The translations under genes and the position numbers were made by a program. This document shows positions 51,328 through 61,900 of a stretch of DNA of 64,000 bases, in pieces (the first letter of the stretch is position 1; each line of letters begins with the position of its first letter). Origin of the DNA: Pseudorhodobacter turbinis (GTDB lineage: Bacteria; Pseudomonadota; Alphaproteobacteria; Rhodobacterales; Rhodobacteraceae); the NCBI RefSeq assembly GCF_005234135.1, contig NZ_CP039964.1, positions 1,679,001 to 1,743,000 on the forward strand. The letters are read 5' to 3'. Under the pieces are notes generated by a model, which had not been told where the DNA came from, made no database searches, and saw nothing but the letters and a program-made list of their open reading frames with translations.

Positions 51328-53466
51328 ATGGCAAGTCAATCAATACGGTTCAAAGACGCTGCATGGCTGCCCGCCCATCCCGGCGGGGTGTTCCAAAGCC
51401 TTGTCGACGATTTGGCCAGCCACGCCCTTCAAAAACCTGCCGAAATTGCGTTCCGGTTTCTTCCCGATCGCGGTGATGCCGGTGCAACAGTCTGGACCTG
51501 GGCCAAGCTGGATGCGCAGGCATGGGCCGTGGGACAGTATTTGGCGCAGCAAGGTATCGGGCGCGGCGCGCGGGTGCTTTTGGCCTATCCGACTGGGCTT
51601 GAGTTTATCGCGGCCTTTCTGGGGTGCCTTTGTATCGGGGCTGTTCCCGTGCCCGTGTCGCTACCTCGCCCGCGTGAACGGCTTAGCCGTTGGGGGCATG
51701 TATCGCGCGATGCTGGCGTCTCGATGATCCTATGCAGCGCGGATGATCTTGACCGGTTGTCGGCCCAAGCCGCAGAGGCGGGTCTTGCAGCCTGTCATGC
51801 CCCATTGGCAGCAGGGGCGGGGCCAATAGCTTTTGATCGCGCGGCCATCGGGTTTCAGGCCGGCCCCGAGGATCTTGCCTTCTTGCAATACACATCCGGC
51901 TCGACCGAGGCGCCAAGAGGCGTGATGATTACCCACGGAATGTTGCAGGCCAATCTGGCGCAGATCCGTGCAGGTTTTGGCTTTACCGCGCTGGATCGCA
52001 TCGTGGGCTGGTTGCCGCATTACCATGACATGGGGCTGATCGGGGGGATACTAACGCCGGTTCATCTGGGCATTTCCAACACGATGATGACGCCCACATC
52101 GTTCCTGCGCGATCCGCTGCGCTATCTGCAAATGGTGACCCGGTACGAAGCCACGGTGATGGGGGGGCCGAACTTTGGCTATGACCACATCTTGCGCCGC
52201 GCCACCCCCGAGGCAATCGCAGGCATTGACCTTTCCGCCCTTAGGGTCGCGTTTTCAGGTGCCGAGCCGATCCGTGCCGACACCCAGCAACAGTTTCAAC
52301 AGGTCTTTGCCGGTGCGGGGTTCACGCCCTGCCACTGGGTCGGCTGCTACGGTCTGGCCGAGGCCACGCTGTGCGTCAGCGTCACCCCCCCTGCAAAGCT
52401 GGCGCGCCACGCCCGCCTTGACGCCGCAGCACTTCGGCAGGGGCGTATTGCGGCAGGTCAGGATGTGACCCTGCCGGAAAGCGGCGTCGCGACAGATCCG
52501 CAAGAAATCGCGATTGTCGACTCCGGCACCCTGCAACGCGCCCCCGCCGACAGGGTGGGGGAGATCTGGTTGCGCGGGCCGAATGTTGCAAAAGGCTATT
52601 GGAAGACCGGCGCCCCTGAGCTTTTTAATCAGCATCTGGAAGGCACCGGGGGCTGGCTGCGCACGGGCGATCTGGGCTTTGTGCAAGAAGGTCGGTTGTT
52701 TGTAACCGGCCGCCTGAAAGAGTTGATCATCCTGCGCGGGCAAAACCATTACCCGCAAGATCTGGAGCGCAGCGTTGCCGACTCTGACCCAGCCATCGCC
52801 GAGGGCCGCGTCGCCGCCTTTGAGCAAGTGAACGGCGGGCTTGGCATCCTGTGCGAGCTGACACGGCAAGCCTGTCGGGATGTGCAGCCGGATAGTGTCT
52901 TTTCCAATATTCGCAATGGCTTGGGGCAAAGTCACGGCCTTGCGCCGGACCGTATCACCTTGCTGCGCCCCGCCCAGCTTCCGGTCACGCCAAGCGGCAA
53001 GATCCAGCGTTTGGCCTGCAAGGCCGCCCAGTGGCAGGACGCGGTGGCTGAATGGCAGGCAAATGCCGTGCAGAACAGCGCCCCTGCGGCGCCGCACGGG
53101 GCATTCTTGACTCAATTGAAAAGCCTGCCCGCACCTTTGCGCAAGGGGCGGCTGTTGTCGCATCTTCGCAAGGCTTTGGCGCAGGCAACCGGCAACACGG
53201 ATACGGTCACAGACGATGGCCGCTTTTTCGAGATGGGGCTGGATTCGGTCAGCGCTGTGTCACTCATTGCCGCGCTGGAGCAAGAGCTGGCGCTTGATCT
53301 GGATGCAACCGTGATCTTTGAACACAGCACCCCAAAAGCACTGGCCGATCACCTGTTGGCGCGGCTGTTCCGGCAGCAAGACACAGAGCAATCATCAAAG
53401 ACCGAGGATATGCGGGCCCTTCGGGCATTGCTGGATCCCGCGCAATCCCCACGGAGGCAAGAATGA
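51328..53466 (+). CDS. Fatty acyl-AMP ligase fused to acyl carrier protein (FAAL-ACP), lipid starter loading
   Basis: 712 residues. The FAAL domain (about 1-570) activates a free fatty acid as acyl-AMP and passes it to a carrier without CoA. It is recognised by LQYTSGSTEAPRGVMITHG, the FAAL hallmark WLPHYHDMGLIGGIL, GCYGLAEATL and RTGDLGFV. The ACP (about 610-680) has Ser in FFEMGLDSVSAVSL. I chose the ATG at 51328, which has AGGCGG five bases before it; an in-frame ATG at 51298 adds 10 residues and lacks such a site. Its stop overlaps the next start (ATGA). It defines the product as a lipopeptide. Confidence 0.95.
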   Translation: MASQSIRFKDAAWLPAHPGGVFQSLVDDLASHALQKPAEIAFRFLPDRGDAGATVWTWAKLDAQAWAVGQYLAQQGIGRGARVLLAYPTGLEFIAAFLGCLCIGAVPVPVSLPRPRERLSRWGHVSRDAGVSMILCSADDLDRLSAQAAEAGLAACHAPLAAGAGPIAFDRAAIGFQAGPEDLAFLQYTSGSTEAPRGVMITHGMLQANLAQIRAGFGFTALDRIVGWLPHYHDMGLIGGILTPVHLGISNTMMTPTSFLRDPLRYLQMVTRYEATVMGGPNFGYDHILRRATPEAIAGIDLSALRVAFSGAEPIRADTQQQFQQVFAGAGFTPCHWVGCYGLAEATLCVSVTPPAKLARHARLDAAALRQGRIAAGQDVTLPESGVATDPQEIAIVDSGTLQRAPADRVGEIWLRGPNVAKGYWKTGAPELFNQHLEGTGGWLRTGDLGFVQEGRLFVTGRLKELIILRGQNHYPQDLERSVADSDPAIAEGRVAAFEQVNGGLGILCELTRQACRDVQPDSVFSNIRNGLGQSHGLAPDRITLLRPAQLPVTPSGKIQRLACKAAQWQDAVAEWQANAVQNSAPAAPHGAFLTQLKSLPAPLRKGRLLSHLRKALAQATGNTDTVTDDGRFFEMGLDSVSAVSLIAALEQELALDLDATVIFEHSTPKALADHLLARLFRQQDTEQSSKTEDMRALRALLDPAQSPRRQE

Positions 53467-56400
53467 CCGATCCAACCCAAGCGGATATGGGCGAGATGCA
53501 GGATCTGTTGCATCGCGCACGGGTACAGATTGAACGGAGCAACCAACCGGCCAACGAAAAGATTGCCGTGATTGGCATGTCGGCCCGGCTGCCCGGCGCG
53601 GCAGATCTGGATGAGTTCTGGGATTTGCTGCGGGATCGGGCCTCGGGCCTGCGCGCGGTCACGCCAAAGGATTTGACAGCGGCACAGGCCGGCAAAGAGG
53701 CGCAAGACGCCCAATATGTGCCCGTTTGGGGTGGCCCCCCCGAAGCTGACGGCTTTGACGCCGCGTTTTTCGGTTATGCCCCCCGCGAAGCCGAGCTTCT
53801 GGACCCCCAGCAACGTATGTTTCTTGAATGTGCGTGGCACGCGCTGGAACATGCGGGCTATGACACGACGCGGCTTGATCGCGCCGTTGGCGTCTATGCG
53901 GGGTCTGCCTTGGCGGGGCATCTTTTGCGGGTGGCTGACAGGGCTGATCAGCTGGCGGCGGGCTTGGCCAATATCGGCGGTATGGTTGCGGCGCGGGCGT
54001 CATTTCATATGGATCTGACGGGCCCTTCGGTCGGGGTACAGACGACATGCTCCAGCGCGCTTGTGGCGCTGCATCAGGCAATCCAGGGCTTGCGCAATGG
54101 TGATTGTAGCATGGCAATCGCCGGGGCCGTCGCGGTAAACCAGCCCCGGCCCGAAGGTTATCTGCACCAGCCCGACGGCATTTCTGCACCCGATGGATGC
54201 TGCAGGCCCTTTGATGCCGATGCCGCAGGGACGGTCTTTACCAATGGCGCGGGCGTTGTTGTGCTTAAACGGCTTGGCGATGCCTTGGCCGATGGCGATA
54301 CGGTCCACGGTGTTTTGCTAGGCTCGGCCGTGAACAATGACGGCGGTAACAAGGTCAGCATAACAGCGCCCAGCGTTGCGGGCCAAGCGGGCGTGCTTGC
54401 CGCCGCCCTGCGCAATGCGGGGGTCACGCCCAAGGATATCGACTTCATCGAGACCCATGGCACCGGCACCGCGCTGGGTGATCCTATTGAGCTGGCTGCG
54501 CTTAACCGCAGTTACGGCAAGGGCTTGATCGCGGTGGGCCAACGATGCGCATTGGGGGCGGTGAAGGGGAACCTTGGCCATCTGGACGCGGCAGCCGGAA
54601 TGGCGGGGCTTCTTAAGGTATTGCTATCCTTGCGTCATGATTACCTGCCGGGAACGGTACATTTCAATGCGCCCAACCCCAAATGTGATTTCGGCCCCTT
54701 CGATGTGCTGGCCGAGGGGCGCGATTGGCCCATAGATGCCGACAGGCCCCGCCGCGCCGGCCTAAGCGCCTTTGGCATCGGTGGCACCAACGCCCATCTG
54801 ATTGTCGAGGAACCCCCCGCCCAACAGCGCACAACCCCTGCCGATGGCACCCATATGCTGCCCCTGTCGGCCCGCACACCAGAGGGCCTTGCGACGATGC
54901 GCGTACAGCTTGCCGATCATCTGGAGCGTGCAGATGCGCCATCGCTGGCCGATTGCGCCTATACGCTGCAATCGGGCCGCAAAGCGTTTGACCATCGGCA
55001 ATTTGTCGTGGCCGCGACCCGCCAAGATGCCATTGCCGCATTGCGCGATGAGGCAAGTCAGCCTATCGCGCCCCTAAAGGCCCCCGACCCTGTTTTTGTG
55101 TTTTCGGGGCAGGGCAGCCAACGCTCCGGCATGTGCCGTGATCTATATGCGGCCGATGCCGTCTTTGCGGCGGCCTTGGATGAATGCCTTGCGTTGTTGC
55201 CCGCCGATCTGGACATGCGCCGTCTGCTGCTTACGGCCTGCGATGATGCAAAAATCGATGAGACCCGCTATACGCAGCCCGCGCTTTTTGCCACAGAATA
55301 TGCGCTGGCCCGTATGTGGATGGCCCGCGGGGTGGCTCCGGTGGCGATGTTGGGCCACAGCATTGGCGAATATGTCGCGGCCACGCTGGCGGGGGTGTTT
55401 TCCTTGGCTGATGCGTTGCGTGTGATCTGTGCCCGAGGCGCGCTGATGCAGGCTTGCGCGCCCGGCGCGATGCTGTCGGTCATGATGTCGGAACGTGAGG
55501 CCAAAGGCGCTTTGCCCGAGGGGGTCGAGATCGCGGCGGTGAATGCCCCGCGCAACGTCACCCTGTCCGGCCCCGCTGTGGCAATAGCTGAACTGGCCCG
55601 ACAGTTTGACCAAAGCGGTATCGGCTGCCGGACTTTGCGCACCTCGCATGGCTTTCATAGTGCCGCGATGGAACCGGCGTTGGACGGGTTTCGGGCCGTG
55701 CTGGGCGAGGTCACGCTTCATCCGCCGCAAACCGCAATCCTGTCCAATGTGACCGGCGACTGGATGACCGAGGCCGAGGCGACGGACCCCGCATACTGGG
55801 TAAAGCATCTGCGCGCACCTGTGCGGTTTGGCGATTGCGTGGCAGAGGTTATGGCGCTGGATCATCCGCTTTTGGTTGAGATCGGCCCCGGTGTCGGCCT
55901 TAGCCGTCTGGCGCGCCAACAGCTTGGGCAAAAGGGGCGCAGCATCGCCACGCTGCCCGATGCGGGCGCGCGCGACGGGGCCATTGAAACCCAGCAGGCC
56001 AGTGGTGCGCTTTGGGCGGCAGGCGTTGCCTTGCGGCCCAAAGCAGCCGGTCGGCGTGTTCCCCTGCCGGGCTACCCGTTTGAGCGTCAAACCTTCTGGC
56101 TGCCCCCCAAGCCGCAAGGGGCCGAACCCGCATCCAATCGTGGCCTGTTCTATCAACCCATTTGGCAACGCGTTCCAATTTCCCAGGCCTGCGGCAATGA
56201 CCCTAGGTTGGTCTTCGGTAAGGTATTGCCGCTGGAGGGCATGCTTGCGGTCAAAGACTCCGACGATGGCAGCTTTCAGGAAACGGACCACGGGTTCCGG
56301 ATTGATCCGCTCAACCCCGATCACTACGTTCAGGTTCTGCGCAAGGTTGAGACGCGCCGTATAATCGTCACAGGCACCAAGGATCTTGCCGCTCGCGTGA

Positions 56401-57821
56401 TGGCTTTGGCCGCGGCGCTGACCGAATTGGGCGATCAGGCCGATGTGACGGTGCTGGGCACCGGCATGCAAGAGGTCACGGGCGCTGAGACCCTCTGCCC
56501 CGATACGGCGGCGGCCCTTGGTTTGGTTGCAGTCCTGCGACAAGAGCTGCCGGGCGTGACCTGCCGTTCCATTGATCTGCCTGAAAGCGGCGCTGACCCT
56601 GCGCTGGGTCTCGTTCTGGCCATGGATCATGGCGACGCTTTGCATCTGGCCTTGCGCGGCGGCTATCTTTGGCAGCTGGACGACACACCGACCCCGCTTG
56701 CCACAGCAGAGGGTTTGCCCCTTGCCAATGGCCCGTTCCTTATCGTTGGCGATCTGGTGAATGGGTTGGCGCATGTGTTTGTAAAAGCGCTGGGGCAACA
56801 GAACGCGCAGCTTGTTCTGGCCGGAACCGGCCTGCCTGACCGCAAGGATTGGGACAGCTGGCTGGCCACACATGGCCCGCAAAATCCGGCGTCGCGGATG
56901 ATTGCCGCGCTGCGCGGGTTGGATGCGCGGATATACAACGGCGATGATGGTGATCCCTTGTGGCTGGACTCTGTTTTGTCCGATGCCGAAGGGGAGATGG
57001 GGCCGATTGCCGGTGTGTTTCACAGCGCCGCGATGGGGGATGCCCATTTCGCCCCGCTTACCCAAATCACCTTGGCCGAGGCCAAACGCGTGATTGATGT
57101 GAAACGGCGCGGGATGCGGGCGTTGCGACAGGCCTTGGCCAAGCGCTCGGCCACCTTCTGCCTTTTGCAATCCTCGCTGTCCTCCGTCGTGGGGGGGCAT
57201 GGCTTTGCCGCCTATGCGGCTGCCAATGCCTGGCTTGACACAGAAACGCTTTGTGCGCGGCGTCAGGGGAAAACAATCTGGCAAGCCGTGCGCTGGGATG
57301 TGGCAGAAACCGGATCGATCGGGACCGCAGCACAGGCCTCGGCCACGCGTGTTTTGACAGAATCCGACGTCTGGCAGGCCGTTCATGCGGTCTTGGCCCA
57401 ACCACAGGCCGGGCTGGTTTCCGTTTCCCATGGTGATCTGCGCGAACGATTGCTTGCCCGCCCCCCCGAGCCATCCGAACCGACAGAAAGACAGCTGAAA
57501 ACCGCCTTTGTCGCGCCCCGCAATGACTATGAAATTGCCGTGGCCAATGTGATGTCGGAAATGCTGGGCGTGGCCGACATCGGGGCCGAGGATAACTTCT
57601 TTGAGCTGGGCGGGCACTCTTTGCTGGCGATCCAGATCATCAACCGCCTTCGCAAGGATTTCGGCGTGGAGCTGCCTGTGCGGGCCTTACTCTATGAGGC
57701 GCCAACCGTTGCCGGAATTGCCGCCGCTGTTGAAAAGGCCAGCGCGGATGCCGCGCGCGACCTGTCGCTGCTTGATAGCCTTTTGGACGAATTCGAAATC
57801 CAACCCACGGAAACGAAATAA
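53463..57821 (+). CDS. Type I PKS module, KS-AT-(defective KR)-ACP
   Basis: 1452 residues. KS (about 30-460): Cys in VQTTCSSALVAL, His in ETHGTGT and NLGHLDAAAG. AT (545-850): GHSIGEYVAA and GFHSAAME, the malonyl-type FH motif. KR region (about 900-1330): Ser and Tyr of the active site are present (QSSLSSVVGGHG, YAAANAWLD), but the cofactor fingerprint near 1092 reads GDLVNGLA where GGxGGxG is expected, so NADPH binding is probably lost. ACP (1365-1430): FFELGGHSLLA. It follows FAAL-ACP with overlapping codons, so it should elongate the fatty acyl starter by one malonate and leave a 3-keto chain, the substrate for the aminotransferase. The monooxygenase gene follows at once. Confidence 0.94.
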   Translation: MTDPTQADMGEMQDLLHRARVQIERSNQPANEKIAVIGMSARLPGAADLDEFWDLLRDRASGLRAVTPKDLTAAQAGKEAQDAQYVPVWGGPPEADGFDAAFFGYAPREAELLDPQQRMFLECAWHALEHAGYDTTRLDRAVGVYAGSALAGHLLRVADRADQLAAGLANIGGMVAARASFHMDLTGPSVGVQTTCSSALVALHQAIQGLRNGDCSMAIAGAVAVNQPRPEGYLHQPDGISAPDGCCRPFDADAAGTVFTNGAGVVVLKRLGDALADGDTVHGVLLGSAVNNDGGNKVSITAPSVAGQAGVLAAALRNAGVTPKDIDFIETHGTGTALGDPIELAALNRSYGKGLIAVGQRCALGAVKGNLGHLDAAAGMAGLLKVLLSLRHDYLPGTVHFNAPNPKCDFGPFDVLAEGRDWPIDADRPRRAGLSAFGIGGTNAHLIVEEPPAQQRTTPADGTHMLPLSARTPEGLATMRVQLADHLERADAPSLADCAYTLQSGRKAFDHRQFVVAATRQDAIAALRDEASQPIAPLKAPDPVFVFSGQGSQRSGMCRDLYAADAVFAAALDECLALLPADLDMRRLLLTACDDAKIDETRYTQPALFATEYALARMWMARGVAPVAMLGHSIGEYVAATLAGVFSLADALRVICARGALMQACAPGAMLSVMMSEREAKGALPEGVEIAAVNAPRNVTLSGPAVAIAELARQFDQSGIGCRTLRTSHGFHSAAMEPALDGFRAVLGEVTLHPPQTAILSNVTGDWMTEAEATDPAYWVKHLRAPVRFGDCVAEVMALDHPLLVEIGPGVGLSRLARQQLGQKGRSIATLPDAGARDGAIETQQASGALWAAGVALRPKAAGRRVPLPGYPFERQTFWLPPKPQGAEPASNRGLFYQPIWQRVPISQACGNDPRLVFGKVLPLEGMLAVKDSDDGSFQETDHGFRIDPLNPDHYVQVLRKVETRRIIVTGTKDLAARVMALAAALTELGDQADVTVLGTGMQEVTGAETLCPDTAAALGLVAVLRQELPGVTCRSIDLPESGADPALGLVLAMDHGDALHLALRGGYLWQLDDTPTPLATAEGLPLANGPFLIVGDLVNGLAHVFVKALGQQNAQLVLAGTGLPDRKDWDSWLATHGPQNPASRMIAALRGLDARIYNGDDGDPLWLDSVLSDAEGEMGPIAGVFHSAAMGDAHFAPLTQITLAEAKRVIDVKRRGMRALRQALAKRSATFCLLQSSLSSVVGGHGFAAYAAANAWLDTETLCARRQGKTIWQAVRWDVAETGSIGTAAQASATRVLTESDVWQAVHAVLAQPQAGLVSVSHGDLRERLLARPPEPSEPTERQLKTAFVAPRNDYEIAVANVMSEMLGVADIGAEDNFFELGGHSLLAIQIINRLRKDFGVELPVRALLYEAPTVAGIAAAVEKASADAARDLSLLDSLLDEFEIQPTETK

Positions 57822-57851
57822 TAATATTCAATGCCCCATAAGGAGCCAGCC

Positions 57852-58916
57852 ATGCAGTTCAGCCTGTTCTATTTCGACGGTGACGGCGCAACCCGCAACC
57901 CCGACGCATATCGTCTGTTGATGGATAGCGCCGCGTTTGCCGATACCAACGGGTTGTCGGCGCTTTGGGTCCCGGAACGTCATTTCCATGCCTTCGGGGG
58001 GCTGTACCCCAATCCGGCGGTGATCCATGCCGCCTTGGCGGTGGCCACGAAAAACGTCAAGCTGCGGTCGGGCAGTGTGGTGATGCCGCTTCACCATCCC
58101 GTACGCGTGGCCGAGGATTGGGCCGTTGTCGACAACCTCTCGGGCGGGCGCGCGGGCATCGCCATGGCCTCTGGCTGGACGATGGAGGAATTTGTGCTGT
58201 CGCGTGAACCGCATGGGTTCCGCCGCACCCAGATGTGGCAGGGCTATGAGCAGGTCACGCGCCTGCTGGCCGGCGACAGCGTTGAATTCGAGGATGCCGA
58301 CGGCAATCTGGTCGCGGCCAAAACCCTGCCGCGCCCCTTGCAGCCGCGCATCCCCTTCTGGGTGGCCTGCCAATCGACCGAAACCTTTATCGAGGCGGGG
58401 CGCCGTGGCATCAATGTGCTGTGCTCTTTGCTGGGCGAAACGCTTGATGATGTCGCCGTCAAAATCCGCGCCTACCGTGAGGCTTTGGACCAGAACGGCC
58501 ATGACCCGGATGCGGGCAAGGTCACGATGATGGTCCACACCTTTCTGGCCGATGATGTCGAGACGGCCAAGGCCAATGTGATTGAACCCTTTACCGAATA
58601 TCTACGCACGCATTATCACCTGCTCGAAAGCCTTGCCAAAAGCATGAACCTGAACGTCAAGCTCTCGGATTTCAGCGAGGATGATCTGGAAACCTTGCTG
58701 AAATTCGGGGTCGAAGGGTTTATGAACGGCCGCTCGTTAATCGGCAGCCCCGAAAGCGTGCAACCCTTTGTGCAGGCCCTCGCCGATGCGGGGGTCGATG
58801 AGACCGCCTGTCTGATCGACTTTGTGCAGGATTACGATTTGGTCATGGGCGGCTTGCCCAAGATCGCGCGGCTTGCGAGCGCGAACGCCGCAAGCCGCCC
58901 GCCAAAGACTGCCTGA
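57852..58916 (+). CDS. Luciferase-like flavin monooxygenase of the NRPS/PKS-associated (MupA/LLM) family
   Basis: 354 residues, TIM-barrel bacterial-luciferase family. Typical motifs: MQFSLFYFDGDG at the start, LWVPERHFHAFGG, SGSVVMPLHHPVRVAEDW, and VDNLSGGRAGIAMASGW. This sub-family accompanies hybrid PKS/NRPS lines, as in the mupirocin MupA type and as a fused domain in microginin and puwainaphycin synthases, where it hydroxylates the alpha-carbon of the beta-amino acyl chain. It uses reduced flavin, but no flavin reductase gene is in the window. The start is fixed by AAGGAG seven bases before the ATG at 57852; an ATG at 57831 is upstream of that site. It sits between the first PKS and the first NRPS of the arm, which fits action on that intermediate. 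Confidence 0.93.
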   Translation: MQFSLFYFDGDGATRNPDAYRLLMDSAAFADTNGLSALWVPERHFHAFGGLYPNPAVIHAALAVATKNVKLRSGSVVMPLHHPVRVAEDWAVVDNLSGGRAGIAMASGWTMEEFVLSREPHGFRRTQMWQGYEQVTRLLAGDSVEFEDADGNLVAAKTLPRPLQPRIPFWVACQSTETFIEAGRRGINVLCSLLGETLDDVAVKIRAYREALDQNGHDPDAGKVTMMVHTFLADDVETAKANVIEPFTEYLRTHYHLLESLAKSMNLNVKLSDFSEDDLETLLKFGVEGFMNGRSLIGSPESVQPFVQALADAGVDETACLIDFVQDYDLVMGGLPKIARLASANAASRPPKTA

Positions 58917-58921
58917 CGCAA

Positions 58922-61900
58922 ATGCATGACCAAATCGAAGCCATCAGGGCCCGTGTTGCCGCCCTGTCGCCGCAGGAACGCGCCGGATTCCGCGCCAAAG
59001 TAGAGGCGCGCGGAATCGATTGGTCCCTCATTGTTGCCGATACCCCACCACGGCCCCGCCCCGATCATCTGCCGCTATCACCGGCACAGATGCAGTTCTG
59101 GCTGCTGCAGCAGGTGCATCCCGAGACAACCGCCCTGTCCATTGCATTTGCATGGGATGTCGAGGGGGCGCTTGATCTGGATGCCCTGCGTCGGGCGCTG
59201 ACCTATCTTATTGCCCGCCACGAGCCTTTGCGGACGGCATTCACCATCAAGGATGGCACTCCGACCCAGCAGGTTCGGGCAACAGTGCCCTTTGATCTGG
59301 CCACCAGCCTTCCCCCCATTGCCACCGCCGAAAGCGATTTTGTTGCCCAAGCTTTCGATCTTGGTGTGGCACCGTTGTTTCGTGTGCGGCTGCTCCAACA
59401 TTCCCAAGACCGCTTTTCGGTCCTGTTCGCGTTTCACCATATCATTTGCGACGGCTGGTCACGCGGTATCTTTCTGCGTGAACTGGCGGCCAGTTACCAA
59501 GCTTATGTCGCAGGGCAGGAGCCAGATCTCCCCCCGATTACGCGCCACTTCGCCGATATCGTGCTGGATCAGACAGAGTGGCTTGCCTCATCCGACGCCA
59601 CAGCGCAGGCAGCCTTCTGGCGTGCAGAGCTGGAAGGCATTGCCCCGCAAAGCCTGTCATCATGGAAACGCGCCGCAGATACCTCTGCCGAAACCGTTAC
59701 CTTGCCTTTGGGCGCGGATCTGTCCGCAAGGATCGCCGGTTTGGCGGCACAGCTTGGCGTGTCGCAATATGTGCTGATGCTGGCGGTGTTCCAACTGTTG
59801 CTGCACCGGCTGACCGGCGCCGAGGATATCGCGGTCGGCACCCCCACCGCCGGCCGCGATTCTGAGGAAAAATCAGGGCTGATCGGGTTGTTCGTCAACA
59901 CCTTGGTGCTTCGAAACCGGATCGAACCGGATATGACATTCCGCACCTTTCTGGCACGGGTTGGCAAGGGGTTCGCCCGTGCATTCGAGCATCAGGACCT
60001 GCCTTTCGCCCGCGTTGTTGACACGGTCGGCGCGGCCCGAAATGCGGGGCAAACGCCATTATTTCAGACGCTATTTCAAGTGCAAACCGGCGGCTATGCC
60101 CATCAGAACGCCGCGCAAATCGATCTTGGCGATCCCCGCCTTGCGGTGCGTCAGCGCGTTTTGCCCCTGCCACAGGCAAAGTTCGACCTAAGCTGGCATG
60201 TGATGGATCAACCCGGCGGTTACGGCGTCATCATCGAATACCGTCCGGCCCTGTTTTCCGGGGATCAGATCCGAGGCATGAAGGCCCAGTTTGAAACGCT
60301 GTTGCATGCCGTGGCGGATGCGCCTGATATGTGCCTCTCGGCGTTCAGTTTTATCCCACCGGATCAGACTCGCGATGCCGTTTTACGCGGCCCTGACAGC
60401 AATATCCCCGACCTTCTGCAGCAGATAGAAAAGCAAAAGGGCGCAGAGGCACTGATCTGTGCGACAAGCGGGCAATCCTTGGACTATGCTGATTTATGGG
60501 ACCGTGCGGGGCAAATGGCCAATGGGCTTTTGGCGCGGCCAGAGCTGCACGGACCGGATGCGCGCGTTGCGATCTCTATGCGGCGCGGGCCGGATCTGGT
60601 GGTGGCGATGCTAGCCGCCCTGCGCGCAGGGCTGGCCTATGTGCCGCTTGACCCCGAGATGCCGGTCGCGCGCAGGGACTATATCCTGCAAGATGCGGAT
60701 GTGGCGCTTGTCCTCTCGGATCACCCGCTGGATACCATCTGCCCTCTGGTCGATCCTGCCACCTTGACGGGGCAGGGCGATCTGCCTGCGCCGGATCCGG
60801 ACCGCATCGCCTATCTGATCTATACCAGCGGCAGCACCGGCTGGCCCAAAGGCGTGCCGATCACGCGCCGCGCTTTGTCGAACCTGATCGCCTCGACGGC
60901 AGATATTCTGGGGACCGGACAAGACCTGCGCATGCTGGCCCTGACCACGGTCGCGTTCGATATCTCCGCGCTTGAGATTTTCCTGCCGCTGTCTGTTGGC
61001 GGCACATTGGTCATGGCTGGCACTGCAGACACAGCGATGCCCGCGCAACTGGCCGGTTTAATTCCCCGCCACGGCATCACCCATATGCAGGCCACACCGG
61101 CAACGTGGCGGCTTTTGCTGGATCACGGCTGGCATGGCGCGCCTGAACTTGTCGCGCTTAGCGGCGGTGAGGCATTGCCGACCGGTTTGGCACAACGCCT
61201 GCATGCAAACGTCAAGAGCTTGTGGAATATGTATGGGCCGACCGAAACGACCATTTGGTCGGCAGCGCTTAAAATCACCCCCAGGAATCTGGCCGGGCCG
61301 GTTGTGCCGGTTGGCGGGCCGGTCGCAAATACCAGCCTGCGGGTACTCGACCCCCATGGGGCGGTTTTGCCCGCTGGCATTGCGGGTGAGCTTGCTATCG
61401 GGGGCGCGGGACTTAGCCCCGGCTATCGCAACCGGCCCGATATGAATATGCGCAGCTTTCTGACATCAGGGAATGAGCGGCTTTACCGCACCGGTGACCG
61501 CGTGGTGCTGCAAGGGGATACAACCTTGCAGTTTCTGGGTCGGGTCGATCACCAGATCAAACTGAACGGATACCGGATAGAACCCGGAGAAATCGAAGCC
61601 GCGCTGACCGCCCTGCCCGAAATAGCCGAGGCATTGGCAATGGTTGATGGTGGCCGCCTGCTTGCCTATTACCGCGGTGACCAAACGCTTGATGCGCAGG
61701 CCTTGCGCAGGCAGTTGGCCGACTCCCTGCCATCCTATATGATCCCTGCCCAATATGTTCGCATTGCCGCATTTCCGTTGAATCCCAACGGCAAGATCGA
61801 TCGCGCGCAACTGCCGAAACCGGATGCGGACGAACAGGCCCCGAGGCGCACGCCCACAACCGGGGCCGAAGTTTTGCTGCATGGGATCTGGGCAGATGTG

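Noticed and set aside
55143..57617. 824-codon open frame on the minus strand
   Set aside because: It lies entirely antisense to the KS-AT-KR-ACP gene, whose domains are unmistakable. Long antisense frames are common in G+C-rich coding DNA, and its product is low-complexity and unrecognisable.
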